Translations under genes and position numbers: made by a program
Part shown: positions 1 to 11,110 of the stretch, piece after piece
How the letters are laid out: the number at the start of each line of letters is the position of its first letter
Numbering within the stretch: the stretch's first letter is position 1
Notes under the pieces: model-generated
What the model was told of the DNA's origin: nothing
Seen by the model: only the letters and a program-made list of their open reading frames with translations
Database searches by the model: none
Source of the DNA: Symsagittifera roscoffensis
Lineage: Eukaryota > Xenacoelomorpha > Acoela > Convolutidae
Length of the DNA stretch: 64,000 nucleotides
Assembly: GCF_963678635.1 (NCBI RefSeq)
Contig: NC_087066.1
Span: 33,547,301 to 33,611,300 of the forward strand
Direction: 5' to 3'

Positions 1-398
1 GAAAAAATTCTTTCGTTAAACATGCAAAATTATTATGCTTAAACATGGGAATAGCTGTCACTCGCATTCAAATATAGTATAGATAGATAGATAGATTTAT
101 TTCAGCAATCTGCGTATTACTTCAACAGGTTACGCTACGCTATTGCTGGCGCGATACTGGTGCAAGTCAAACTGATTGTCTGTCATCTCATTTTCTGTTT
201 CATCAATTTTTAAAAAACGCGCAGTTGTTTGATTTTGATGATTTATACCGATTTCTTGATATTAAGTTTTTTTTTAATAGAAAAAACTATTTTTCTAAAA
301 TTTATGTTCAGCGCGATGCTTCGAGATCTCCAGATAACTGGAAATTTTTTAGAACAGATATAATTCCGTGAAACTGCGCCATGATAGTATTTTAAAAG
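1..398. other. AT-rich flank, no gene seen
   Basis: I see no credible coding or RNA gene here. A short GATA microsatellite lies at about 83-97. If the minus-strand exon ending at 399 is real, part of this stretch would be its 3' untranslated region, but I see no clear AATAAA on that strand. Confidence 0.5.
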
Positions 399-693
399 TC
401 AATTTGAACAGTTGAAAGACGCACATTTGGAGCTCTTTTTGCCTAAATTCTCATTGTCGCCCATCGTGGTGTCATCAAACGCCACACCTCTCTGTCTGTG
501 CTCGCGTCTCTTCTCCCCTTCTGTCTCTTTTCCATCCAGGGCTTCCATGGAGTCACTGGGCAGGCTGAGCTGCACCCGGGATGCCACAGACGAGGCGGCC
601 GGATGACTGTTGACTGTCGTCGTGGAGCTGCATGTTCGTCGAGCAGGCGTTGTAGTCATTTCGTATAGGGCACTGAGGAATGACGGTTTCTGG
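399..693 (-). CDS. Possible terminal exon of an unidentified host gene
   Basis: An open minus-strand frame ends in TGA at 399-401. It is GC-richer and of higher complexity than its AT-rich surroundings, as expected of an exon. The C-terminal part is serine- and threonine-rich, then charged (motif EGEKRREHRQRG), and ends in KCASFNCSN. In-frame AG dinucleotides that could serve as splice acceptors lie at about 689-701 on the complement, but the pyrimidine tract is weak. No upstream exon was found to the right, where the DNA is filled by transposons. I do not recognise the protein. The plus strand is also open in two short pieces (412-606, 610-849), so the strand is an inference from composition. 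Confidence 0.25.
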
Positions 694-796
694 CTAAAAC
701 TATATACAAAATGGAACACAATAATGAGTTTCTCTATAAGTGTTTCTAAAGCAGCTACATGTCAGTCTGAAACAATAAGTAGGCGCATAAAGAGTC

Positions 797-1189
797 CTGT
801 AACATTCGCCCGGAAGTACATATCGACGGAAAATAAAGCTAGGTTCTAAAACGACTGGCTAGCGTCTAAACACAGGTCTACATGCTCTTCACCGTCTCTG
901 CCAAAGCCAGTTCTTTCGGTGGACTTTCGAACATCGGGTCGACGAAAAACGTTACTGTTTCCGGCTTCGATGAGAACGCTCTAATAACTTAATTACATGC
1001 AGAAAGAGTGAGCTCATGGCTGGGCCTTAGTATCCCTAGACCACGAGGTCACTCCTAAAAACAGGGCTACTACATTTTTATTATGTTACTATTGTTTTTG
1101 TTTAGTAGATGAAAATCATCATCTCTATCGAAGATAGATCAACCCTTTCCCCCAACTCCTAGCTTCTCATCTTAGCAGAAAAAATTCAG
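797..1189 (+). repeat. Dispersed repeat, left part (second copy at 30165-30540)
   Basis: This stretch, from the motif AACATTCGCCCG onward, matches 30165-30540 closely. Shared landmarks are GAAAATAAAGCTAGG, GAGCTCATGGCTGGG, ACCACGAGGTCACT and CAACCCTTTCCCCCAACTCC. In both places it runs straight into the LINE 5' repeat at ATGTTAATTAAATTC. It is therefore either the outer part of that element's 5' region or an older repeat that both copies share. No coding potential is evident. Confidence 0.7.
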
Positions 1190-1838
1190 ATGTTAATTAA
1201 ATTCATTTCAGGACATAATAGGGAAGCTAAAAGTTTGTATAAGATGATAAAAGTTCCAGTCCCGAGACCCCTCCGGATTCTCGAATCCGGGGTAATAAGA
1301 CCTTTATCTTCCTCTCGGAAGGCTGTCTTCCAACCTTCACCGTTGTTCGCAATGGCCTTGCAACTATTGTAGCGACACAATAGTTGCAACTCGGAACGGT
1401 CTCTGCTACTTCTGCAATTTGTTGTTGTTTTCCAATCACAATTCTGGTCGTTATCGCTATCGCAACTGATGTTGTTGTTGTGTTTTATTTTGGTTTTCTG
1501 CCAAAATGGTCGTTTCTGACGTTTCTCAGAAATATGACGCCATACTTCGAAAATTTAAAAAATTGAAACACCAGATTATTCTAGCCTTCACCGTTTGACT
1601 AATCGTCCCAATAACGTTTTTAATCTCTTAAAACCGTCAATTCGGAAGGTTCTCTGCTAAAAACTCGAAATTGCTGCGTCTGCATTTTGGTGTATTCTGG
1701 TCGAATGTCACATACTCCCTGGACAGTCCGGTCAATGTCCTCATTGAATCTCGCAATGTTCGTAAAATTGGCACAGTGTCATCAAACAGAATTTACAAAA
1801 TGCACGAAAATACGTCTGCATCCGGATGCTCAGTGTAA
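1190..1838 (+). repeat. LINE 5' repeat, copy 1
   Basis: About 640 bp beginning ATGTTAATTAAATTCA. It occurs three times in the window: here, at 6126-6754 and at 30541-31055 (cut by the gap). It contains the motif CCCCTCCGGATTCTCGAATCCGGGG, an imperfect hairpin, and a GTTGTTGTTGT run. Because it lies directly before the ORF1 remnants, I read it as the LINE's 5' untranslated region. Short open frames on both strands repeat only because the DNA repeats. Confidence 0.65.
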
Positions 1839-3169
1839 ATGTATAGACGTTATCGTCAATTCAGAACGTCTTCATCTAGAAACCTGCTGATTGCAGACTC
1901 TCAAGTAAGGAATCTTATTTTTCCGAATTTCAACATTTTGTCTCTACCTGGAGCTCGGACTGGCAGTGTGATCGACTTCTTGCCGGAAAAGGGTAAATAC
2001 GATCTAATTGTACTTTTCATTGGTGGTAACGACGCATGCGAACGCAACGTACCATCTTCTGTCTCTGAACAGGACATAGCCAACAAGATTTCAAAATAAG
2101 CAGACGAAATATCCCTACGCGCCCCAAAAATTTTTATCCTTGGCATTAACTGAACTGCTGGTCTCCCCTCTCGGGAACCATAGATTTACATATCTGTTCC
2201 CAGCCTCAGAGTAGAAACAGTAAACCGCAGGACTCCCCTTTCGGGAACCATGGGTTTACCTATCTATTCTCCCAGTCGTTGTTATGGTCGAAAAAGCGAA
2301 AGTTGCTACTCGTTCCCGAGTAACTTCGGCTTCCGATGAAGCCTGCAAAACATGTAAATGACCAGTGCGTTGCACGTGACCCACTTTTCATCTGTATAGC
2401 TTGCTCTTGCAAAATTCACCTAACCGAAAAAAAATGTACCAATCTGAGTGCAACAGCAATAGCTGGAATAACTGATTTGAAGACAAATGTAATGCTATTG
2501 TGCAATGACTGTGTGGAGCAAAACAAACGCAATCAAATCACTTCTCTCATTGCAAAACTGGAGGTAAGTGAAACCAATCAAAGCCAAATTAGGAACATCT
2601 AGGAAGAATTGATTGAATTCAAAAATTCTCCTCTCGAAATCAAAACTGCAATGATCGAAAAATCTGATGCACCTAAAACAACGCAAGTAAATCAATCAGC
2701 AGCAACCATTCGCAAAACACCTGAAGCAACAATGGTCCCTGGGGGAATACGAGTGCGAGGAATCAAAGAATCAGACGACAGAGATCCTAAAAAGCGACAG
2801 GAACACGACTTTGCAGAAATCCAGCAGGTATTTGCCCACATTGAAGTTAACTGCAACATCAACGATTTACTGAGACTTGGACCACGAAACGATACAAAAA
2901 CCCGAACAATCCTAGTCAAAGTGTCCAATCCTTGGCAGCGCCGGCTTATTCTTTCCTCGGCAAGCAAACTAAAAATGTACGACAAGCCAGTCTATCTCAG
3001 TCGTGAGCTATCACGAGAGGAAGCAACACTAAAAAATGAGGCGCTACAAAAACTTCGCGAACTTATTGACAATTGACAAAAAAGACCTCAGGATCCGCGA
3101 TGGGAAACTGTTAATACGACAAGACAACAAATGGGTTGTCTATGAGGACCCAAAGGAGGGTAATGATTG
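1839..3169 (+). pseudogene. LINE ORF1: SGNH-esterase region, PHD-like finger, RRM-like part
   Basis: ORF1 proteins of CR1/L2-type LINEs bind element RNA, and some carry a SGNH esterase. At 1839-2099 the frame shows LLIADSQVRNL (block I, with GDS changed to ADS), a glycine block PGARTGS and LFIGGNDA (block III); it is broken by a stop at about 2097. At 2330-2602 cysteine pairs (CxxC about 2342-2352 in another frame, then CIACSCKIHLTEKKC and CNDC) look like a PHD-type zinc finger, interrupted by a frameshift near 2355. At 2609-3076 follows a charged part with GGIRVRGIKESD and RLGPRNDTKTRTILVKV, similar to the RRM-like and C-terminal parts of LINE ORF1 proteins. A stop at 3074 needs a one-base shift to reach the end at 3169. 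Confidence 0.7.
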
Positions 3170-6035
3170 ACTAAACCACTACGCAACTGTTCTTTTATTC
3201 AATGTACAAAGCATCCTAGATTACAACAGAAGAGCTGACCTCTCAAAAACTCTACAAATTATTGATAACTATGATAAGTGTGTTTTACGGAAACCTTGCT
3301 CACCAAAAATTTAGACAATGCAGCGCTCTTTCTGGCGAAGTTTGATATACATAGAAGTGACCGTCCCAGTAAAAATGGTAATACTAAGCATGGAGGAGTC
3401 CTCATTGGAGTGAAAAAGAATATAGCCCACACGAGAATCATGTTTGACTCACCAGACTGTGTAATCACTATACTTCACTTCAAAATTCCCTTGTTACTCT
3501 GCTGCATGTATAGCGCACATACCTACTGCTGGTCAGCAAATAAACTGATGATACTTCTAAACCATATCAGATATGTGCAACAAGAAAACTCAGTTCGAAA
3601 TGTGATATTATTAGGAGACATTAATTTCGCACTAACTGACTGGTCTACACTGACATCCCGAGCTGAGAATGAGCAGGTGTTATTGGATGCTCTCTGCAGC
3701 TTTAACTATGAACAAGCGATTAAAATCGACCATAGAAAACACTTAATGGACGTGATCTTATGCAATAATGGGATATTCTTTCTGATGTTTGCATTGATAA
3801 CTTTCTGAAAAGCCACTTCGCCAGCGATCACTTGCTTTACAAGGCAAGGATTCAATTTCAGTCTAACAAATCGTTCCGTCGCGACAGACCACATGAAATT
3901 GAACTCGACTTTGCAAAGTTTGCTTATACCAAAGCCGACTGGAGAGCCATGACGATCAAATAGCTGAGGAGCCTTTCATGCCATACTGCTACAGCAATGT
4001 CGATGTAATGACTAGACTGTGGTACCAGTGGATTTATAGTATTCTAATAAAGCACATTCCCTTACAAACTAAACATCGGCTGTCCCTGGCGCCTTGGGTA
4101 ACCCCCTCAACCTCTAATCTTATCAAAATCCGAGCCACATTAACTAATAATTATACTAAAAAGCCGAGCGAAGCTAACCTCAGGAAGTTGGAAAAATCGC
4201 AAACAAACCTGGCCTATGCTCTTCTGATGGATCAGCAAAACCATGAGAGAGAAATTTTCAAAGAAGGGCGTTTTAATAAACTTCAAAAATATCTGCGTAA
4301 CGTTCGGCGTTCTACTACTGTGCCTAGTGAAATGTATCTTGATGGTGAAAAAGCTCGCTCCGACCAAGATAAAGCTGAACTTTTCAACCGGTTTTTCCAT
4401 TCCGTCTACAGCAACATTCCATATGATTCAAACCTAGACAGTGATAATGCGACCCTCCTAAATCATTTTCATTTTAATATCATCGAAATAGAAGACATTT
4501 TAAAAAATTTTAACATAAACAAGTCAAAAGGACCTGATAGAGTGGGAAACCTGCTCTTTAAACAGCTCTGGAGCTCCATCTCAAAATCATTAATGTTACT
4601 TTTCAATACGATTGCGAACAAGCAGCAATTCCCATCTACTTGGAAAGTAAGTGAAATAGTGCCTATCCACAAGGAAAACAACAAACAGGTAGTCTCCAAT
4701 TACAGGCCAATCAGTCTTCTGAATGCTACATCGAAGGTATTACAAAAACTGATGTTTGATAAAATGTACTCGAAGGTGCACAACCTGCTGCATAACTCAC
4801 AACATGGTTTCAGAACGAAGCGCTCAACCATTACTAACATCATACTCTATCTCCACGAAGTTTATCAAATGTACGACAACAAGAAACTAAATAAACTTTC
4901 ATCCCTGTATCTCGATTTTGAAAAGGCGTTTGATAAAGTCAACCACCTGAAACTAATTGAAAAGTTTTCTCATACCGGCTTCAGTGGCGCGTGCCTTGGT
5001 CTACTGAAAAATTATCTCAGTGATAGATACCAGCAGGTGCGAATCGGGCATTGCATCTCAAAATTACTGCCAATAACAAGTGGGGTTCCGCAGGGATCAA
5101 TACTTGGCCCACTCATGTTTATTTTGTACATAAATGACCTGCCAACGGTGGCCATGTCCAACTGCTTCGGCTATGCTGGCGACTATAAAAATGTCTCAGA
5201 TAACGCAATAACAATGAATATCGACTCGAATAAAATTTGGAACTGGTGCTCCAAGAATTTTATGTGTTTGAACTTAAGTAACTGCAAAATCCTTCAGTTT
5301 AAAGGTAGTATGTCTGTTTGCATGAAATAACAGAATATACCAGGAACGGATCTTATGAAAGATCTTGAACTTATAGTCACAAATAACCTGTCTTGGACGG
5401 AACACGCTAAAACTAGATCCGCTAAATCGCTAAAAACTTTCTTCTCTTTAAAAATAAACCTAGCCATTAGCTCGACCATAAGCACTAAGAAGAATTCATA
5501 CAGAGGATATGTAGTTCCAATAATCAGCTATGCATCGTCTCTTTGGAAACTATCTAAGTCTGAACTGGCACTCACTGAGAAGGTTCAACATCGAGCAAGT
5601 GTCTGGATATTAGGCACAAACAAGCTTTCATATAAATCGCGTCTTCAAAGACTTCACTTACTACCACTGTCCTTATATTAAGAAATGCATGTAGTTTTAC
5701 TTTTTGCTAGGATTATCAACTCAAAAACTGACATTGATTGGGAGAAGTATGTACAGATTATTGATACAGGCATAAGAAGATCTCACGCAATACCCTTTTA
5801 TACCAGCAAATGCTTCCGTCTGAAAAAATTCAAATCTGATTTTTTGGAACGAGCATGTTCACTCTCAAATATATTAAATAGGCATCTCAACCAGGATGTC
5901 ATCAAATCAACGCAATGCAAAGAAGAACTGACAACTATCTACTGGCGCTTTTTCACTGCGAAAGTCAACGAAAACCACCCCTCACCTGGAGATTATGCTG
6001 CGACTGCACAAACTGCATCAATACTGCAAAACTGA
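3170..6035 (+). pseudogene. LINE ORF2: APE endonuclease and reverse transcriptase, broken
   Basis: ORF2 nicks target DNA and copies the RNA into it. The endonuclease is spread over two or three frames: NVQSI near 3201, CFTETLL (3281-3301), GDINF near 3618, LMDVIL near 3745 and SDH at 3822-3830. A stop at 3961 precedes the RT, whose longest open part is 3978-5330: NYRPISLLNATSKVLQKLM, LDFEKAFDKVNHLKL and SGVPQGSILGPLMFILYIN are RT domain motifs. The usual YADD reads YAGD (FGYAGD, 5166-5183; GAC to GGC), so a catalytic aspartate is lost. The C-terminal region continues in 5355-5681 and 5685-6035 after a frameshift or stop each. A cysteine cluster (CCDCTNC) is visible near 5986-6010 in another frame. 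Confidence 0.85.
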
Positions 6036-6125
6036 ATTTCTATGAGACTCAAAAAACTGAAAGTGACAGGGAAGCAATTCCCCTGGAACTTATCCTAATC
6101 CTTCATTGTTATTATTATTATTTAG

Positions 6126-6754
6126 ATGTTAATTAAATTCAATTCAGGACATAATAGGGAAGCTAAAAGTTTGTATAAGATGATAAAAATTCCAGTCCCG
6201 AGACCCCTCCGGATTCTCGAATCCGGGGTAAAAAGACCTTTATCTTCCTCCCGGAAGGCTGTCTTCCACCCTTCACCGTTGTTCGCAACGGCCTTCATTT
6301 ATTGTAGCGACACAATAGTTGCAACTCGGAACGGTCTCTGCTACTTCTGCAATTTGTTGTTGTTTTCCAATCACAATTCTCGTCGTTATCGCTATCGCAA
6401 CTAATGTTGTTGTTGTTGTGTTTTATTTTGGTTTTCTGCCAAAATGGTCGTTTCTGACGTTTCTCAGAAATATGACGTCATACTTCGAAAAATTTAAAAA
6501 TTTAAACACCAGAATATTCTAGCCTTCACTGTTTGACTAATCGTCCCAATAACGTTGTTAATCTCTTAAAACCGTCAATTCGGAAGGTTCTCTGCTGAAA
6601 ACTCGAAATTGCTGCGTCTGCATTTTGGTGTATTCTGGTCGAATGTCACATACTCCCTGGACAGTCCGGTCAATGTCCTCATTGAATCTCGCAATGTTCG
6701 TAAAATTGGCACAGTGTCATCAAACAGAATTTACAAAATGCACGAAAATACGTT
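6126..6754 (+). repeat. LINE 5' repeat, copy 2, directly after the LINE 3' end
   Basis: This copy matches 1190-1833 closely and begins at the same base that opens the element, right after the ATT microsatellite. It diverges at 6755, where copy 1 enters ORF1. It lacks the outer repeat part present before copies 1 and 3. It could be a second head-to-tail LINE truncated at its 3' side, or one of a pair of terminal direct repeats. Confidence 0.7.
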
Positions 6755-7291
6755 TATCCGCATCATATCGACTCACTGCAGAATATAAATGGCATCATAC
6801 TACATCACTATAGCCTTCAAATTCTTTCATTAATCTGCACATTGAGATATGACCTAAGATAAAAACATCTTTTCTGACTTCTAATGTCAATGCCCTGATT
6901 AAAACTTTTCTCCTAGATTTTTAAAAGATGGTGGTTCGCAGGACAGTCCTGCCAACCAACAAGCTAAAATTATCCTACTATGCTTCTTCCCTTCGGAAAT
7001 CTTGCTTGTTATTGTCCTTAATTTTAAAACTAAGAAACTCTGTGGTTAGAAAGAACAATGAGACAATCTCCCTCTTCGAGAGATTACCCAAGCCTTTCAT
7101 ATCACCACAAAGTGATCAGTTGTCCTAGTTGATTAAAAACAGTCATGCAGGCTGGAATATTTAAATATACTCTCTACTCAAGCCTTTCTAAATAGATAGT
7201 AAGTAAGTGTCTCTAAAGCCACTAATTAAAATCAAAATGCAAATTTATAAATGCAACAATTTCTTTAATGTTCAAAGCTCAATTAAATGTT
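6755..7291. other. Non-coding spacer between the LINE and the giant element
   Basis: I see no gene. A near-palindrome (GCAGGACAGTCCTGCC) lies at about 6938-6953. If the minus-strand polyprotein ends at 7292, this may be its 3' untranslated region. I found no copy of 19740-20125 or of 27495-29960 here, so no 3' LTR could be shown. Confidence 0.4.
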
Positions 7292-8471
7292 TCAGTTTTC
7301 AATTTCAACTTGGTTGCTTGGTTTCTCACTTGAGTTTTTCACACACATAAAACAATTCTGAGTTTTAATTTCTTCTTCTTCGTCACTCCTCCACTTTTTT
7401 CTTTTTTTGTCGTCCGAAGTAATTTTCTTTCTTTTTGCCTCTTGTTCTTTCGACCTTTTGTCAATGTTCCATTTCTTCCTCCTGTGACACCGACTCTGCA
7501 TTTTCAGTTTCTGTGTCTTGCAACACATCGTTAGCTATTCTGACGCTGTTGGAAGCAGTCCTCCAACACTTCTGCCCTTCTACCCTCTGTTTGCAACAAG
7601 GTAGGGGATCCACGTTAGATTCTCTGTTTCGGCAGAAGCTGTTGTGCAGACACAACGTCACGTTTCTCTCCAAATCTTCCTTGAACATCTCTTCCATCTC
7701 CTTTTCACTACGTTCACTCGTCCTAGAAATCCTCTTTACAGCGGTGGTCACTGCATTCCGATGAGTCACAAAAGCTCGCTTGAAAGCTCCTGCTCCAATG
7801 TCCAGCTGATATCCACTGTACACTCTGCCGTGCTTCGACATATGCTTTTTGGCATATTCTCACAACCATGCAGTCATGTTAGCTCTGAACCATGGCATCA
7901 ATCGTCTTCTTGCCCATATTTTTTTCACTTCCATCGGAATGTTTAGAATCTTGCAAATTGTCTCAAAAAGATCTAAATCTTTTAGACAATCCAATTTCTG
8001 CAACTGTTCTCTCGTCGGTGCCTCCCGTCTATTGTTTTCTCACACATGAGCTTCCAGCCATCGTATCGCCATCATAACTCCCACTATCACTATTGTTATG
8101 GGTCGTGATGAGTTTGGTAAACCCATGGAGAGCAGCTCTCCAGAGTCCCACATCAACACTAGATTACTACGCTCGGGATACCACCAGGTCTGCAGCAAGC
8201 AGTGGCAGGGAAACTCGTCAAGCGTCAACATGATGCTCCTCCAATTACGTTTTCCCGAAGCTTCCAGTAATGGTTCCACTTCCATCATCACTCGGCGGAC
8301 TTCATCATTCTCGTCTACTGTATTGTAAACCGTAATGGTTGATCCTCTCTGTTTCTGTCTTTCAAAGTCACTGAAGTTCCCACTCACGTATCCCATGAAC
8401 TTCCTTCCCAGTATCGATTCCAACTCCTCCTTTGTTCTCTCTGGAACTGCTGAGAACATCTTACATAGCAA
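7292..8471 (-). pseudogene. C-terminal end of second polyprotein, unknown function
   Basis: The frame 8471-8040 (143 codons) continues through single in-frame TGA codons at about 8037 and 7842 into 7841-7461, so the original reading frame was longer. After a frameshift near 7465, an extremely basic and acidic low-complexity tail (KRKKITSDDKKRKKWRSDEE) runs to a stop at about 7292. Visible features are an ERTKEELESILGRKFMGYV segment, a hydrophobic stretch (ITIVIVGVMMAIRWL, near 8050-8100) and cysteine residues near the end. I recognise no family. It follows the 8472-9284 part after one TAG. Confidence 0.45.
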
Positions 8472-9284
8472 CTAGTAAGATTGTTTGGATCTTCTCGTTA
8501 GTCTCACACACTTTGGCACTGAGAAGGCTTGATCCACGATCGTTCTCGTACTCTTTACATCCACAGCTACGAAATGCACCGGGTATCTGCTCTTGCACAT
8601 TGGAGCCAATGTCGATCCCACTAAATACCGTGCTTCTGATGGTCTACAATAAGACTCACTATGTCTGATGTTCATTTCTGTCTCGATCGCTTCCCTCCAC
8701 TTTCCTATGTACTTTTGTTCAGTTTGCAGAACTCCTGGGAACACTTCTACACTGATGGCTGTGACCATCTCATGTTTTTGTTCTAGATTCAACAGTGACT
8801 CTAAAGAACCAAACATGCTGTAGAATCCTAGTGCAGTCACTAGATTCACCTCGGTTCCTCCATGGCAATCTGCGATCAGTTCCGTTTCCGTTCTTGCTTT
8901 CATCACGACATTCCCAAACAATATCGTCAATTGCATGTGTTGTCTCTCTAGGGTTTTTACACAATTCAGACCTCCACAAACGTGACCTTCCAGTCCACAG
9001 ACTCCCGCCAGACAGCTGCCAGGTTTGACCCAGTCTTCTGGTCCCCAGCCAGGCAACTCCACTTTGTCTTCCCCGTTGCTCCTAGAGGTGGTTATCATCA
9101 CTTTATATATGATGTTCAGGTCACGCAGGTTACAATCTGCATTCAGCTCCCTCTGCACGTCTTGTGTCGCCCGTAATATCGAGTCAGCATTGGTACTAGG
9201 AAACCATGATGGTCTCATCAGTTCCCACACTACCATCAAGCTCGTTCTCAGTAGTTCATCTGAGAAGCCCAACCCAAACTCCAC
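8472..9284 (-). pseudogene. Second polyprotein, cysteine-containing part, unknown function
   Basis: A 270-codon open frame ending in TAG at 8472-8474, with the same frame open on the other side of the stop; the TAG is best read as a point mutation. The protein has scattered cysteines and glycines (GSCLAGVCGLEGHVCGGLNC, about 8990-9050 on the complement) and a mixed helical character. A frameshift near 9310-9330 separates it from the preceding part, because the frame is open further upstream than the listed start. No family recognised. Its position suggests a structural or accessory part of the polyprotein, which is inference. Confidence 0.45.
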
Positions 9285-9309
9285 TCTTTTGGTCTGCGGA
9301 TTATTAGCG

Positions 9310-9885
9310 CTACAATTCGTTAGTCGAGAATCTTAGCAACACTGCCTGCTCGTAATCGAAGAAGCAATCGCGTATGTCTTCACTCAGGAAAGGGTTGTAC
9401 GCTATCCCTATGATTCCGGACACGTAGCTGTACGACTTCTTCTTGATCGGTCCACAGTACTCACTGGATTTCGCTAGTGCCCCCATAGATTCTTTAGTGA
9501 GTCTCAGCTCCTTGTTTGAAAAACTCCTGATTTTGTCTATCTTTCTCATGGGCTCTAATTCTTCGGGTTCTTTCATATTCACCCTCATCGGCTTGCTTTG
9601 ATGCATCTCCAGCAGTGCTAGCAAGAGTAGGGATTTTGCTCGTTCATCGCCCTCCCTCAACATCTTGTCACAGGTGTTCAATGCTTGTACTGGAATTTGC
9701 TCTATCAGGAATCGAAGGAAACAGAGAGCATCTCTCCGCTTCGCGCACGCTACTGCCATTCCTTCTTGGATTATCAGATCCCTCAGGTTCGTCATCAGTA
9801 ATACTTTTTCTTCTTTTGACCTTTTCCTTTCTTCTGAGTCATATTCCCCGCGAGTTAATCCAATCATGCACCAGGCGAACCTCAG
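9310..9885 (-). pseudogene. Second polyprotein, helical charged part, unknown function
   Basis: A 185-codon open frame that is in phase with the part upstream: only one TAA, at about 9886-9888, separates them. The sequence is rich in charged helical residues (SEERKRSKEEKVLL, LREGDERAKSLLLLALLEM) and in leucine. It ends in TAG at about 9310-9312 after a likely frameshift. No catalytic motif or known domain is seen. Confidence 0.45.
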
Positions 9886-11065
9886 TTATAATTCGGTTCT
9901 TTCGTAGGGTACTGCCATGAGAGCGTGTATTCTCGGCGCAGTCCTCATTTCCTCTTCGAAGTACTTCAACACCACTGCTTTCCATGGAAGGCTCACTAAC
10001 TGCTCGATCGTTTCCGCCTGCATCTCGGATGACGCTAAAGTTCCATATGCCTTCTGCTTGAGGGTGGTGCCTCGCAACATTGTCTCCAGATAACTTTCCA
10101 TGGCGATTTCGTCTTCCAGAGCCATCACATACCCTCTAGCCGAGTTTCGGTATTCTAACATGTCCATGTATCCACCGGCGGGTTCATCTATTGACTCAGT
10201 CTCCGACACTGTCAGTCGGTTATACTCCACTGGTACTAGTTGGCCTGCGACACTTATCTTTCCGTGGTTCATGGTAGATGGTTTAAAGTCTTTCATCGTG
10301 CTTTCTCCGCATTGGCTAAGTATTTCCATTTCTAAGGTTGCTCCAGTCAGAGTGCGGTCACTCCTTTTGGATTTGTAACCTGTCGACTTTATCCCTGCCA
10401 TGAGAATGGGTGGCACCATCGCTACATCGGTCAACATTCTGTTCCTGTCAGGTAATTGATAATCACCTTGTCCCAAATCCATGGCCTCTTCGACTCGTTT
10501 TCGTTTCGCTGAATTGACAGCTTTTATTGATATCTCTGAATCCACCTTCGTCTTTCCTACTCTCCTCGGCATCACCTTGCTGCCTAACTTCATCTTCATC
10601 TCATTGATCTTATCAATCACCAATTTGGATCGCATCGTTCCCCTCCTGGTTCTTGACAGATACACCACCTCTCCTTTACCATCCTGCGGTTTCATCTTGA
10701 TCGGAGAGTTCGCCTCACTTTCATCAGTGGCTGAGTCAATCAACAACTCACTCATTCTCCCTTTACACTCATCAAGTTTGTCAACGACTGCCCGCATCAA
10801 TGGTCGGTTGCGACCTGTTTTCAAAATGGACTGGACCCCATAGCTCTGAGCCACTGTCCAGACTTCTTCCGTGAACGCCACTCTGTCCAATCTGTATCCC
10901 GTCCTACTTTGATGGCCTCGATGATGTACTTCCCACTCTTCTTCGGGCAACGTTCCCAAGAAAGGTACTCTGGCTGAGCCCTTTATTCTTCTTCTCCTTG
11001 GTGATTCCATGAGGCTTCTTTGTTCGTTATTTCTTGAATTGCCAGGAGAGCTGCTCTCCGGCAAA
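9886..11065 (-). pseudogene. Second polyprotein, part after the duplicated block, unknown function
   Basis: The open frame spans 11202-9886, but its first ~45 codons are an out-of-frame reading of the neighbouring ORF; the genuine part begins near 11065, where a 137-bp deletion brought the frames together. Residues are charged and low in hydrophobics, with KRKRVEEAMDLGQGDYQL and a region around 10030-10250 rich in Glu and Met. The part from 11065 to 10531 is repeated at 13931-14475. It ends in a single TAA followed by the same frame, so the stop looks like a mutation. No family recognised. Confidence 0.5.
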
Positions 11066-11110
11066 TTCCGTTTCAATTCCGTCTTCCCCACCAGCTTGAC
11101 TTGCATCCTG

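Larger units (their letters stand above)
1190..6125 (+). mobile_element. Decayed full-length-like LINE (non-LTR retrotransposon)
   Basis: The element has a 5' repeat (1190-1838), ORF1 remnants (1839-3169), ORF2 remnants (3170-6035) and a 3' end in an ATT-rich microsatellite (about 6107-6123). ORF1 with an esterase-like region plus a PHD-like finger, and ORF2 with an APE endonuclease then an RT, is the arrangement known from CR1/L2-type animal LINEs; that clade assignment is inference from motifs. Both ORFs carry several frameshifts and stops, and the RT catalytic motif is altered, so it is inactive. A second 5' repeat begins immediately after its 3' end. Confidence 0.8.
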
